A DNA stretch of 38,222 bases from Gemmatimonadales bacterium (GCA_007692505.1 REBX01000115.1:1-38222); one strand, 5' to 3'. Shown: positions 8,917 to 19,321, numbered from the stretch's first letter. A program made the numbers and translations. Notes: a model not told the origin generated them from the letters alone.

Positions 8917-11900
8917 TCAGTACCCCCAGTCGCGCCACATCTCGAGCCCCAGCACCCTGGCGAGGCTCAGGCCCGGGTCCCCGAAGGTGAAGCCGGCCTC
9001 CCGGCCGAAGCGGTCCTCCACATAGGCCTCCATGAGCCAGGTCTCGGAGAACCGCCACTCCAACCGGGCACCGGGGATCTGCGCGCGGGCCCCGCCCAGC
9101 CCTTGCAGGGGCCTGAGGACGAGGGCAAGGAAGAGGTCATCCGTGATGTACTGGCCCAGCTCCACTTCCGTGTCCTGGAAGGTCCCGCTGAACCCCTCGC
9201 TTACTCCCAGGCGCCCGGCCTCCTGGGACTGGGTGATGGCGAAGTAGTCCAGTCCGATCTGGCGGCCCACCAGTGCCGACAGCTGGGTGGCCAGCGTCCC
9301 GATCCCCACGCTGAGCCCTGCCCCTGCTGCGTCCTGCAGGGCGGACGACTGCCCGGAGGCCAGCGCATGGGAGGGCCGGCCGAAGACCAGGTAGCTGATG
9401 AGATCGGACTCGGCGATGGGGGGCTGGGCCTCCGACTCCAGACCGATGTTCAGGTTCAGGAGGGGACCCTCCACCGTGGCGATGATGTCCAGGGGCTCCC
9501 CACCCTCCCGCCGGAGGCGGTGCACGGCCCGGATGTCCAGGAGGGGGTTGATCCCCGGTGTCCCCTGGAACTCCACAGTTCCATCCCGGACCTGGAACTG
9601 GCGACCGAAGGCCACGTAGTTGCCCCGGAGCGCCGTCATGTTCCCCAGGAGGACGATCTCCCGATTGGGGCGATCGAAGTTCACGTCCAGGTTGCCCTGC
9701 ATCTCCACGTTCATCTCCCGGCTCCTGAGCCAGAAGTCCCGCTGGATCCGCAGGTCCACGTCCACAACCAGGTTGTCCATGAAGGGGTTCTGGGCCGCCT
9801 CCACCGCCGGCTGGACCGCCACCAGCATGGTGTCCACCGTGCTGAAGTCGAAGAAGCGGGGGTCCGTCAGGTCCACAACCTCGGCGGTCCGGGCGAACTC
9901 CTCCAGGAAGAGGGTCCCCTGCTCCACCTGGACGTTCCCGGTCACCCGGGGCTGGTCGAACCGCCCCGAGAGCCGGACGAGTCCCCCGATACGGCCCTCC
10001 AGGTCCCGGCGGTCCACCGCCTGGAAGCCCCGGGTCTCGATCTCCAGGTCGAAGGCCGGGTTGGCCAGCTCGGACAGGTCGATGGTCCCCCGGACATCGG
10101 CACGCCCCCGGGACCGGGCCTCCGCAACGACGCCCACGGTCCCATCGGACTCCACGGTGAACTCCGCCTGGATCCCGCTGGGTGCCAGCCCGATCTCGGC
10201 GATCCGGAGGGCCCCGTCACTAAGGGAGAGGGAGCCCGAGGGTCGGAGGTCGCTGGGCTCGCCCCTGAGGACGATCCGGCCGTCGAGCCGCCCCTCCACC
10301 CGGTCGATGTCCTCCAGGAAGGCCAGGATCGTGGCAGCGGGGAGGTCCTCCACCAACAGCTCGATGTCCACCTCCCGATCCGGGAAGCGGTCCTCCACGT
10401 CCACCAGGGCCAGGTCCACCGGCCACGTCCCCGTGGCCGTGAGGAGCCGCTGACCGTCCTCGTCGATGTCCAGTCGGACCCTGGCCCTCCGGTCCCCGTA
10501 GTCGATGCCCCCCCGGATCTCGTCCAGCTCGATGCCGTCCCAGAGGAGGTCCAGGAGGACCAGGTCGCCCTCCAGGATGGGCGCCTCGGCCGGGCCGTCC
10601 AGGCGGACCGTGAGGTCCAGGACTCCCGACGGGGGCGCCTCGAGCTGCAGGAGGGCCCCGATCCGGTCCAGCTCCACATTGCGGACCTCCAGCACCGCGT
10701 CGGAGTCCCCCGCCCGGTCCACCACCCCGTCGATGCGGATCCGGACCGGGTCGGCATCCTCCCGCTCCCGGCGAACCTCCAGGTCGGAAAGCTGGAGGCG
10801 GGGCCCCTCCAGCCGGATCCCCGCCGTCCGGGCCAGCCGCCACTCGTCGCCGTCCACCCTGGCCTCAAGCCCGGACAGCTGGACCTCCAGCTCGTCGTCG
10901 CCATGGGCGAAGGCCCCCGCCACCCGGATCTCCTCATCCTCGCCGCGGGCCAGGGTGAAGTCGGCATCCCCTCCGCTCCCGTCCCAACGCCCCCCCCCCT
11001 GGATGCGGTCGAAGCTCCACCGGTCGAAGCTGACCCCTTCCAGCAGGGCGTCGGCCCGGAGGTCGAATGCCTCTACGGTATCGGCCACGGTGCGCCGGCC
11101 CTCCACCTCCACCCGGGCCGAGTCCAGCGCCATCCCGTTCCAGCGAGCGGAGGAGGCCACGACGCTGCCCCGCCCCGTTAGGTCCTCCAGGGACCCGGAG
11201 AGGACGAGTTCGCCGGAGGCCCGCCCTGCCATGCGGGCGGCCTCGACCCCTGGCAGGGTGTCGGGGTCCACCCCCTCCATGACGAGGATCTGGCGGTCGA
11301 AGTCCGTCAGGGTGTCGGCAGCGATGGCCTCTGCGGACAGGGTGTCGCCGAAAAAGGCGGGTCCCAGCGAGGCGAGCTCGTCCACACTCCAGACCGCCCG
11401 GATTTCGCCGTCGGGGACGCCGTCGGCCCGGAGGGCCAGGTCGCCGGACCCGTCCACCCGGATGAAGGGGGCCTCCAGAGCAAGGGTGTCCACCACCAGG
11501 CGTCCGGCCGAGGCCCGGAGGCGGGTGGAGAAGGCATCCACCTCCGACTCGCCTACCCGGCTCCCGGAGAGGTCCATGGTGGCGCTCGCCTCCAGTGACT
11601 CCAGATCGAAGCTCCGCCCCTCCACCTCCACCATGCCCCGCAGCTCGGTGGGGTCGGGGAGCCCGTCCAGGACGGTGCGGAGGTCGAACCCTTCCGTCTC
11701 CACCTGCAGGGCATACCCGGCTGCAGGGTCCCTCATGTCCGTCCGGCCTCCGAAGGCCAGGGTTCCACCCGCGGCGTCCAGCCGCCCGGCCACCTGCAGG
11801 TCCCGGAGCCAGCCGTCCGCCCGGAGCGAGCCCCGGAGGGTACCCACCTCCTGGAGGTCGAGCTCCAGGGCCTGCACGACTTCATCCGTCTCCAGTGGAT

Positions 11901-13578
11901 CCAGGAGGGCGCCCATGTCCAGCCGGACCTCCTCGCCCCGCACAAGGACCTCTCCATCCAGGAACACCCGGGAGGAGGGGCCTCCGTCCAGCTGGTGGAC
12001 GGCGTCCAGCTCCACCAGCATCCCCTCCGAGAGCCGTCCATCCAGTCGGGCCAGGGCCGACCCCGAGCCCCGGAAGGGGACATCGGGGAGGAACCGGGTC
12101 ACCAGGGCCCAGTCCAGCGGATCCATCCGGACCCGCCCGTCCCGCACCCCGGGCTCCTCCCCGTCCAGGAGTAGGGTGCCCCCCACCTCTGCGGCCAACG
12201 TCTGTCCGTCCTCCGTCCAGCGGGCATCGGCGTCCAGGAGGAGCCGGTCCAGCGGCCCGGAGAAGGCGAACCGCCCGGCCACCGTCCCGGTCACGGGGAG
12301 GGGCTCCTCCAGCCAGGGCTCCAGGAGGGCCAGGTCCAGCTCCCCCATCTCCAGCTCCGAGTCCGTGAAGGCCAGTGCAGGGACCAGATCGAGGCCCACC
12401 CGGCCGGTGACGGGCTGCCCCTCCACTTCCAGGTCCAGATCGGACAGCTGCCAGCTCCCCCCGGTGACGGGTCCCTCTCCCCGGATCGCCAGCGATCCGG
12501 TGGCCGACGGGAGCCGGGGCTCGATCCAGCGGAAGTCCGCCAGGTCCAGCGTCCTGGCCGTGGCGTCCACGTCCAGGGCCAGCTCCTCGCCGCCCCACTC
12601 CAGCCCCACCTCCCCCGACAGTGTGGAGCCCGGGAGGACCAGCTCCCGGGCCTCGATCTGAAGCCCGGTGGCCGTCCGGCGGAGTTCGCCCCGGAACCCG
12701 TCCACCCGGAAGGCATCCACCAGGACCTGCCCCGTGCCCTCCAGGTGGTCGAAGACGAACCGCTCCCCGTCCCGCTCCGGGTCCAGGAGGTCGGCCCGGC
12801 GCAAACGGGCATCGATCCCCTGAAAGCTCATCCTCCGGTAGAGTCCGTCCATGTCAGGGAGAGCCTCCACCACCATCCCCTCCGGAGGTGCCTCCGGATC
12901 CGTGTCCTGCGGGAGGGGGGAGCGGATCACCACGCTCCCGTCCCGGACCCGGACCCTGCGGAGCGAGACCTGCAGGGTGGACGGTTCGTCCACCTCGTCG
13001 GCGGGGTCCATCACCTCGTCGTCCTCTTCGTCCCGGGGCTCTTCCTCGGGGGCCTCCGGGTCCACCTCGTCCTCCGGGCCCAGGAGGGGCCGGAAGACAC
13101 GCTGCAGGTTCGAGGCCTCGTCTCCGTGAAGGGTCTCCAGCACGAAACGGGGGCGCCAGAGCTCCGCAGGGGAGATCACCACGTCGCCCCGAAGGAGGCC
13201 CCGCACCGAGTAGCCCACCCGGACCGAATCCGCCTCCAGGAGGGGCCGACCCGCCGGGTCTCGTATGGCCACCTCCTCCAGGGTGAAGCCCCGGAGGAGA
13301 CCGGCAGAACGGATCCCACCCACGGCCACCTCGCCGTCCACGAAGCGATCCGTCTGCCCCAGCGCCGTCCGGAGGACCCAGTTCTGGCCGGGCTCCGACT
13401 GGAGGAGCCAGAAGGCCAGGGCCGCACCGGCCAGGAGGAGGAGGGCTAGCCCCCCTCCGAACCAGGCCAGCGCCTGCAGCCCACGGCGGCGCTTCCGCTC
13501 CTCCGTCCGGGGCTCCTCCTCCATCCCGGCTTCCTTCTCCGTCCCGGTCTCCCGGGTCCCGCCGCCGTCAGAAGGCAT
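8917..13578 (-). CDS. tamB: TamB-like translocation/assembly module inner membrane protein (DUF490 domain)
   Basis: 1553 aa, N-terminal TM, AsmA/TamB repeats, C-terminal GNMTALRGNYVAFGRQFQVRDGTVEFQGTPGINPLLDIRAVHR and SDLISYLVFGRPS; directly downstream of an Omp85 gene. Confidence 0.93.
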   Translation of the reverse strand: MPSDGGGTRETGTEKEAGMEEEPRTEERKRRRGLQALAWFGGGLALLLLAGAALAFWLLQSEPGQNWVLRTALGQTDRFVDGEVAVGGIRSAGLLRGFTLEEVAIRDPAGRPLLEADSVRVGYSVRGLLRGDVVISPAELWRPRFVLETLHGDEASNLQRVFRPLLGPEDEVDPEAPEEEPRDEEDDEVMDPADEVDEPSTLQVSLRRVRVRDGSVVIRSPLPQDTDPEAPPEGMVVEALPDMDGLYRRMSFQGIDARLRRADLLDPERDGERFVFDHLEGTGQVLVDAFRVDGFRGELRRTATGLQIEARELVLPGSTLSGEVGLEWGGEELALDVDATARTLDLADFRWIEPRLPSATGSLAIRGEGPVTGGSWQLSDLDLEVEGQPVTGRVGLDLVPALAFTDSELEMGELDLALLEPWLEEPLPVTGTVAGRFAFSGPLDRLLLDADARWTEDGQTLAAEVGGTLLLDGEEPGVRDGRVRMDPLDWALVTRFLPDVPFRGSGSALARLDGRLSEGMLVELDAVHQLDGGPSSRVFLDGEVLVRGEEVRLDMGALLDPLETDEVVQALELDLQEVGTLRGSLRADGWLRDLQVAGRLDAAGGTLAFGGRTDMRDPAAGYALQVETEGFDLRTVLDGLPDPTELRGMVEVEGRSFDLESLEASATMDLSGSRVGESEVDAFSTRLRASAGRLVVDTLALEAPFIRVDGSGDLALRADGVPDGEIRAVWSVDELASLGPAFFGDTLSAEAIAADTLTDFDRQILVMEGVDPDTLPGVEAARMAGRASGELVLSGSLEDLTGRGSVVASSARWNGMALDSARVEVEGRRTVADTVEAFDLRADALLEGVSFDRWSFDRIQGGGRWDGSGGDADFTLARGEDEEIRVAGAFAHGDDELEVQLSGLEARVDGDEWRLARTAGIRLEGPRLQLSDLEVRREREDADPVRIRIDGVVDRAGDSDAVLEVRNVELDRIGALLQLEAPPSGVLDLTVRLDGPAEAPILEGDLVLLDLLWDGIELDEIRGGIDYGDRRARVRLDIDEDGQRLLTATGTWPVDLALVDVEDRFPDREVDIELLVEDLPAATILAFLEDIDRVEGRLDGRIVLRGEPSDLRPSGSLSLSDGALRIAEIGLAPSGIQAEFTVESDGTVGVVAEARSRGRADVRGTIDLSELANPAFDLEIETRGFQAVDRRDLEGRIGGLVRLSGRFDQPRVTGNVQVEQGTLFLEEFARTAEVVDLTDPRFFDFSTVDTMLVAVQPAVEAAQNPFMDNLVVDVDLRIQRDFWLRSREMNVEMQGNLDVNFDRPNREIVLLGNMTALRGNYVAFGRQFQVRDGTVEFQGTPGINPLLDIRAVHRLRREGGEPLDIIATVEGPLLNLNIGLESEAQPPIAESDLISYLVFGRPSHALASGQSSALQDAAGAGLSVGIGTLATQLSALVGRQIGLDYFAITQSQEAGRLGVSEGFSGTFQDTEVELGQYITDDLFLALVLRPLQGLGGARAQIPGARLEWRFSETWLMEAYVEDRFGREAGFTFGDPGLSLARVLGLEMWRDWGY

Positions 13579-15841
13579 GGCCGATGGAGAACTGGAACTG
13601 GAGGCGACGGAGGCCGAAGCCCCGGTCCTCCTCGGTGATGAGGGGCTGGTCCAGTCGGGCGAGTTCGTCCTGGACCACCCAGTCGATGGGCTCCGACGTC
13701 TCGGGGTCCACCAGGCGGCGGTCCGGGTCGTCTCCCACCCGGAAGGGACGGATGGACGAGGTCACCACGGGCCGCACCAGGCGTGCGGCCGGCCGGTAGG
13801 CGATGTCCACCCGGATGGGTCCGATGGGCGTGGAGTAGCGGAGGCCGATGCCCGGCGTGAAGACGATGTCGCCCTCGTCCAGGTCCGACGGCTCGGCCCA
13901 TACCTGCCCGAAGTCCACAAAGGCCACCCCGCCGAGGTCGGAGTTCCGGATGGGGAAGCGGAGCTCCAGGTTCCCCTCCAGGACCGCGCTCCCCCCGGTG
14001 GGCCGCGCCTGGACCCGGTCCGGGTCCAGTCCGGCGGGGTCGCAGCTGCGGTCCGCCACCTCCTGGGGGCTGCAGATGGCCCCGGCAGCCCCGTTCTCGC
14101 TCCCTGGAGCCGGGAAGACCAGGTCCTCCACCGTCGCAGTGACCACCTCGGGGCCCAACTGGTTCTGAGGGTACCCCCGCACCGAGTTGGCCCCCCCGGC
14201 ATAGAACCGGGTCTGGGGGTGGGCGATGGCCTGCCCCTCCCGGTCCGTGCCCCTGAAGCCCCGGAAGGACGACGCCCCGAGCCAGCCCCCCCGGATCCGG
14301 GTCCCCAGCACCACGTCCCGGGGGAGGGACTGGAACCAGGTGGCCTCGGCCACGACCCGCTCGTAGTCGAAGTCCGAGAGGGTGAAGCGGGAGGCATGGG
14401 AGACCTCGCCGGCCACCGTGTAGCCCCGGGTGGGGGACACGGCCCGGTCCGTCTGGTCCCGGGAGAAGCCCAGGGTCAGTGGGGCGAGCCGGTTCCCGGC
14501 CTCGAGGACCACGATCTCGGCAGTGGAGCACACCAGGAAGTTCGTGCAGAAGAAGACGTCCGCCGCCGACAGCGAACTCAGCTGGGGCTGGTACGAAAGG
14601 GAGGCCGGCGAGTCCCGGCCCACGATGCGGGTGAGCCCCACGGTAAGCCCCAGCCCCTCCCGAATGTAGACGTCGGGTACGCTGGCCCGCTCTGCGAAGG
14701 CGGTGGCATTCAGGGTGTTCCGGGGGGAGAAGATCCAGGGCTGGACGAACTCCACCGAAGCGAGCCAGTTCAATCGGGCAAAGTCGCCGGTGCCCGCCCC
14801 CGAACAGATGGAGTCCTCCAGGGTGGGGGCCAGGAGGTTCGAGGTCCGACCCCGGACCTGGAGCCGCCGCGCGCCCCCCAGGAAGTTGCGGCTCGCCCAC
14901 CGGGCTTCCGTGGTAAAGCAGTCTGCCGTGTTCCACCCCCCGCCGGCCCGCACCCGGTGTGTATCTCCCTCCCCCACCTGCACCCGAACGGAGACGATGG
15001 AGTCGGGGTCGCCCTCCAGGCCCCGGGTCACGGAGACCTGCCGGAAGATGTCCAGCCCGTAGAGGTTGCGCTGCCCCTGCAGGATGAGCTCCCGGGAGTA
15101 GACGTCTCCCTCGCCAAAGGGGAGCATGCGAAGGATCACGGCTTCCTCCACCTCCTCGTTCCCCGTGACCTCGATTCGGCCGAAGGTGGCCCGGGAACCA
15201 GCGAACACATCGAGCTCTACCTCACCGTCCCGGGTGCCGGAAGGGATGAAGAGGTTCGGGAAGACTTCCGCCTCGGGGTACCCCCGGTCCTGGAGGCGCC
15301 CGGTGAGGGTGTCCTGGGCCGCCTGGATCTCGATGCGGTTCATGGGGTCACCCACCTGGATGGGCAGCCCGCTCCGCAGGGCGGACGGGTCGATCCCCTC
15401 CAGCTCGTCAATCCCCGTCACGTCGAAGGTCCGTACCCGCACGGGCTCGCCCTCGGTGATGCGGAAGGCGATATCCAACTCCAGCTCGGCGCGACGGGTG
15501 AGGACCGTGTCCACCTGCACCTCCCGGTACCCCCGCTGGTAGTAGTAGGCGAAGAGTCGCACCCGATCCAGGTCGAAGGCCCGGGGGTTCAGGGTGGCCC
15601 GGTCCAGGGCAAACTCTGCGTCGAACCAGCAGAAGGCCTGGAGGAGAAGGGACCGACACTGGGTGGGCCGGGTGGCGATGGCCCCTGCCAGGGCCCGGTC
15701 CGGGAAGGCCCGGTTCCCCTCGAAGGAGAGAGAGGTCACCTCCGGACGGTTCGGAGTCTGGGCCCCCAGGGCTTCGGGGAGCCCCAACCCGACTCCCGCC
15801 AGGACCACGACGGACAGGAGCACCAGGAGTCGGTGGCTCAT
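13568..15841 (-). CDS. Omp85 family outer membrane protein (BamA/TamA) with POTRA domains
   Basis: MSHRLLVLLSVVVLAGVGLGLPEALGAQ signal; VTSLSFEGNRAFPDRALAGAI and other POTRA-like repeats; C-terminal barrel ending FQFSIGHAF; overlaps tamB by 11 nt. Confidence 0.93.
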   Translation of the reverse strand: MSHRLLVLLSVVVLAGVGLGLPEALGAQTPNRPEVTSLSFEGNRAFPDRALAGAIATRPTQCRSLLLQAFCWFDAEFALDRATLNPRAFDLDRVRLFAYYYQRGYREVQVDTVLTRRAELELDIAFRITEGEPVRVRTFDVTGIDELEGIDPSALRSGLPIQVGDPMNRIEIQAAQDTLTGRLQDRGYPEAEVFPNLFIPSGTRDGEVELDVFAGSRATFGRIEVTGNEEVEEAVILRMLPFGEGDVYSRELILQGQRNLYGLDIFRQVSVTRGLEGDPDSIVSVRVQVGEGDTHRVRAGGGWNTADCFTTEARWASRNFLGGARRLQVRGRTSNLLAPTLEDSICSGAGTGDFARLNWLASVEFVQPWIFSPRNTLNATAFAERASVPDVYIREGLGLTVGLTRIVGRDSPASLSYQPQLSSLSAADVFFCTNFLVCSTAEIVVLEAGNRLAPLTLGFSRDQTDRAVSPTRGYTVAGEVSHASRFTLSDFDYERVVAEATWFQSLPRDVVLGTRIRGGWLGASSFRGFRGTDREGQAIAHPQTRFYAGGANSVRGYPQNQLGPEVVTATVEDLVFPAPGSENGAAGAICSPQEVADRSCDPAGLDPDRVQARPTGGSAVLEGNLELRFPIRNSDLGGVAFVDFGQVWAEPSDLDEGDIVFTPGIGLRYSTPIGPIRVDIAYRPAARLVRPVVTSSIRPFRVGDDPDRRLVDPETSEPIDWVVQDELARLDQPLITEEDRGFGLRRLQFQFSIGHAF

Positions 15842-16710
15842 GCCACCTTTCCCCCGCCAGGCGCGGCGGTGCCGTCCTGACCCAGCCAACTGAAGGGCGG
15901 CCGGGGGAACACGTGGTGGGAGAAGGGGCGGAATCCCCCATCCTCCCGGAAGTGCATGAGGTGCTCCACTTCGATTCGGGCACCCTCCACCCGGATCTCG
16001 TTGAAGGAGTTCTTCTCCTGCTCCCGCGCCCGTCCCCGCCGAGACGTGGTGGTCCCGCTCTGCACGATGACGATCCCCCGGTTCCGGTCTGCCCCCGGGT
16101 GCACGTCCAGGGAGTTCCCGATGTAGGCCCGGTGGAGGTGCCCCCCCAGGACCAGCTGCACCCCCATGGACTCCAGCGCCTCCAGGATCTGCCGCGCCCG
16201 AGGCAGGGGGCGGTCTCCCTGGTAGTCCGGCGCCGGAGCCAGGTGGTGATGGGCCACCAGGATCCGTACATCCTCCGGGGGCGAGGCATCGAAGGCCCGT
16301 CGGGCGAATTCCAGCTGTCGGGAGCCGAGGCGCCCGTTGGTGATGGCTCGCCGGGGGGCCGCCGAGTTCAGGGACACCACGGTGGCCCCGGGCACCCGGG
16401 TGACCCGGTCCAGCTCGGGGTGGATGAAGCGCCGATAGTTTCTGAAGGGCGAGAGGAGCCGCTCCGCCACGCGCCAGAGGGGCACGTCGTGGTTCCCCGG
16501 CGTGACCACGATGGGGAGGTCCCGGGGGAGGCCGTCCAGCCAGGACCGGGCCTCCCGGAACTCCGCCACCTTCGCCCGCTGGGTGAAGTCCCCCGAGAGG
16601 ACGAGGAGGTCGGGGCTCCGCTCCAGGGTGGCCTCCAGGAAGGCCCGGGCCATGGCGGGGTCGTGGGGACGCCCGAAGTGGATGTCCGAGCCGTGGACGA
16701 TGCGCAGCAT
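15838..16710 (-). CDS. Calcineurin-like metallophosphoesterase
   Basis: MLRIVHGSDIHFG, LVLSGDFTQRA, VVTPGNHDVP, VLGGHLHR motifs; internal ATG used rather than the longer ORF start. Confidence 0.9.
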   Translation of the reverse strand: MLRIVHGSDIHFGRPHDPAMARAFLEATLERSPDLLVLSGDFTQRAKVAEFREARSWLDGLPRDLPIVVTPGNHDVPLWRVAERLLSPFRNYRRFIHPELDRVTRVPGATVVSLNSAAPRRAITNGRLGSRQLEFARRAFDASPPEDVRILVAHHHLAPAPDYQGDRPLPRARQILEALESMGVQLVLGGHLHRAYIGNSLDVHPGADRNRGIVIVQSGTTTSRRGRAREQEKNSFNEIRVEGARIEVEHLMHFREDGGFRPFSHHVFPRPPFSWLGQDGTAAPGGGKVA

Positions 16711-17786
16711 CAGGAGGGGACCTTCGCCGGCCCGGCCCCGCTCCACTCCACCAGGCCCGGGAGGGGGAGGTTGGGGTCTGCCGTGAGGTCGGGGGGCGCC
16801 AACCGACCGGCCCGGAGGTGGAAGAGACCGGCCCGGGCGATCATGGCGGCGTTGTCCACCGAGAGGCGGATGGAGGCGTGGAGGAGAGGCACCTCGGGCC
16901 CCAGCCGCCGTCGGGCCTCCTCCCGCAGGGCCCGGTTCGCCGACACCCCCCCGGTGACGAGGAGCTTCGGCGCCCCCGTCACCTCCAGGGCCTGCTCCGC
17001 CCTGGAGACCAGGACGTCGATGGCCGCCGCCTGAAAGCCCGCAGCCACATGGGCGCGCTCCTCCTCCAGGGTGCCGGCCTGCCGTAGTTCGTCCACCCGG
17101 GTGGCCACGGCGGTCTTGAGCCCCGAGAAGGACACGTCCAGGAACCCCGGCTCTCCCGGGTCCCTTCGAGGCCGTAGCATGGGGCGGGGGAAGCGGTGCC
17201 GCTCCGGGTCCCCCTCCAGGGCCAACCGCTCCACCTGGGGGCCGCCGGGATAGGGGAGGTCCAGGAGTCGGGCCACCTTGTCGAAGGCCTCGCCGGCGGC
17301 GTCGTCCCGGGTGCGCCCCATGAGCTCGTAGCGCCCCCACTCGGGGACGTTCAGGAGGAGGGTGTGCCCACCGGACACCAGGAGTGCCACGAAGGGCGGC
17401 CGTGCCTCCGGGTCCTCCACGACGGGCGCGAACAGGTGCCCCTCCAGGTGGTGGACGGGCACCAGCTCGCACTCCGCCGCCAGCGCGGCCCCCTTGGCCC
17501 AGGACACCCCCACCAGGAGGGCCCCCACCAGGCCGGGCCCGGCGGTGACGGCGATGGCATCCACCTCCGAAAGAGAGGTCCCCGCCTCCTCCAGTGCCCG
17601 GGCCACGACCCCGTCGATGGCCTCCAGGTGGGCCCGGGCGGCCAGCTCCGGCACGACCCCGCCCCACACGGTGTGCTCGTCCTGGGACAGGATCACGTGG
17701 CTCCGCACGTGGCGCTCCCCCGCCAGGATGGCAGCGGAAGTCTCGTCGCAGGAGGTCTCGATCCCCAGGAGGACCGGATCGCTCAT
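16710..17786 (-). CDS. tsaD: tRNA N6-adenosine threonylcarbamoyltransferase
   Basis: MSDPVLLGIETSCDETSAAILAG; AAECELVPVHHLEGHL; LLVSGGHTLL; LLVTGGVSANRALRE. Confidence 0.98.
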   Translation of the reverse strand: MSDPVLLGIETSCDETSAAILAGERHVRSHVILSQDEHTVWGGVVPELAARAHLEAIDGVVARALEEAGTSLSEVDAIAVTAGPGLVGALLVGVSWAKGAALAAECELVPVHHLEGHLFAPVVEDPEARPPFVALLVSGGHTLLLNVPEWGRYELMGRTRDDAAGEAFDKVARLLDLPYPGGPQVERLALEGDPERHRFPRPMLRPRRDPGEPGFLDVSFSGLKTAVATRVDELRQAGTLEEERAHVAAGFQAAAIDVLVSRAEQALEVTGAPKLLVTGGVSANRALREEARRRLGPEVPLLHASIRLSVDNAAMIARAGLFHLRAGRLAPPDLTADPNLPLPGLVEWSGAGPAKVPS

Positions 17787-18742
17787 GGACTCCCCTCCCC
17801 GGGCTCGGCCACCACCAGCACCACCTCCGACGGGGTGGGGGTCCCCCGTACGAACTCCGGGAGTCCCTCCAGGCGGAAGGGGACACCGATCTCCTCGCCG
17901 GGCTCGGGGAGGTTGTCCAGGTCCACCAGGGGCACCAGGCGGAGGGTGCCGGGCTGCACCGGACGGATCCGGGACGGGGCACCGGAGAGCTGCACGGTCC
18001 AGGTGGAGGGCACCTCCTGGAAGAGCTCCGCCACCTCCCGGTCCAGGGACACCGGTACGCCCTCCACGTCCCGCTCCTCCCGGCGCTCCACCTGCACGTT
18101 CAGGTCCACCGACATGGGAAGGACCTGGAGGCCCGACACCCGGGCCGTGTCCACCCGCATGGCCCGGGGCCCCGAGGTGCTCACTCCCGTCAGGTCCAGG
18201 GGCTCCAGGCGGATGGAGTCCCGCTCGCTCAGCAGGGAGCGCCGGCCCGTGACCCGGACCTCGCCGGGCTCGGGCCGGGGCCAGGCCCGGAGCGCCAGGG
18301 TATCCGGGAGTTGCCCTTCCAGGCGCCAGGCCACCGGGAGCGAAGTCCGATCCACGGGCTCGAAGCGGAGGGCCACCGTGGCGGGCTGGATGTCTTCTAC
18401 CCGGAGCCCGGGGCGGTCCTGCATGCGGACCCACTGGTTACGCACAACCACCGTGGTGTCGGAGCCCTGCACGTCGTCCACCGGGACCAGGATGGTGGGC
18501 CGCTCGGCGATGAGCCGGGCCAGGTCACCGGACTCCCCGCTGAACCGGATCTCCACCGTGGCCGGCTCCGGGTCTCCGTCCATGACCCACTCCGGATCGC
18601 TCAGGTCCACCCGCACCGGGACCGTGAGGGTCTGGCGCCCCGGGGCCTCCACCCGCACGGAGAACCAAAGGAGCACCGCGATCCCCAGGGCGGAGACCTT
18701 CAGCGTCCAATTTCGGGTGAACATGGTGGAGAGAGAGCTCAC
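17783..18742 (-). CDS. YbbR/CdaR-like domain protein
   Basis: MFTRNWTLKVSALGIAVLLWFSVRVEAPGRQTLTVPVRV; N-terminal TM plus repeated YbbR-like beta domains. Confidence 0.85.
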   Translation of the reverse strand: MSSLSTMFTRNWTLKVSALGIAVLLWFSVRVEAPGRQTLTVPVRVDLSDPEWVMDGDPEPATVEIRFSGESGDLARLIAERPTILVPVDDVQGSDTTVVVRNQWVRMQDRPGLRVEDIQPATVALRFEPVDRTSLPVAWRLEGQLPDTLALRAWPRPEPGEVRVTGRRSLLSERDSIRLEPLDLTGVSTSGPRAMRVDTARVSGLQVLPMSVDLNVQVERREERDVEGVPVSLDREVAELFQEVPSTWTVQLSGAPSRIRPVQPGTLRLVPLVDLDNLPEPGEEIGVPFRLEGLPEFVRGTPTPSEVVLVVAEPGEGSP

Positions 18743-18745
18743 GGG

Positions 18746-19321
18746 TCAGGTCTCCCCGTCCAGGAGCCGCCGGATGAAGGTCACGTACTGCTCCCGGTCC
18801 CAATCCGTGGCACCGGCCACCTTCCGGTAGATCACCCCGTCCCGCCCGATGACGAAGGACTCGGGGAGGGCCCGGGTCTGGTACGTCCGCTGGATCCGCC
18901 CCGAGGGGTCGTGGAGGATGGGGAAGGTGAGGGCCAGGGAGTCGGCGAACGCACCCACGTTCCCACCGGGGTTCCCCATGGGGTCACGCTGGCCCACGGG
19001 GGCATCCACGCTGACGGCCACGATCTCGAAGTCCTCGCCCTCGAACATCTCGTAGAGGCGCTGCATGGAGGGCATCTCGTAGCGGCACGGGGGGCACCAG
19101 GTGGCCCAGATGTTCAGGAGCACCACGTTCCCCCGCCAGTCCTCGAGCCCGGCCGGCTCGCCAGCCAGGGTCACGGCCTCGAAGGCCGGGGCCACTGCAC
19201 CGGGACCCACGGGCTGGAACCGGTCCCGGTTCAACCACGCAAAGCCCACCACGGCCAGCGCCAGGGCGATGGCCACGAAGTAGGGCAGGTTCGAGGACCT
19301 TGGGGCTTCGGACTGGTTCAT
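18746..19321 (-). CDS. TlpA/ResA-like membrane-anchored thioredoxin
   Basis: N-terminal TM; GNVVLLNIWATWCPPCRYEMPSMQRLYE with CPPC active site. Confidence 0.95.
   Translation of the reverse strand: MNQSEAPRSSNLPYFVAIALALAVVGFAWLNRDRFQPVGPGAVAPAFEAVTLAGEPAGLEDWRGNVVLLNIWATWCPPCRYEMPSMQRLYEMFEGEDFEIVAVSVDAPVGQRDPMGNPGGNVGAFADSLALTFPILHDPSGRIQRTYQTRALPESFVIGRDGVIYRKVAGATDWDREQYVTFIRRLLDGET

Noticed and set aside
7846-11181. 1111-aa + strand ORF opposite htpX and tamB
   Set aside because: Antisense shadow ORF; low-complexity mirrored composition; no family signal.
16710-18434. Longer tsaD ORF start and longer metallophosphoesterase ORF start (to 17982)
   Set aside because: Extensions are Gly/Pro/Arg-rich out-of-frame translations of the upstream gene; internal ATGs with family-consistent N-termini and 1- to 4-nt stop overlaps are preferred.
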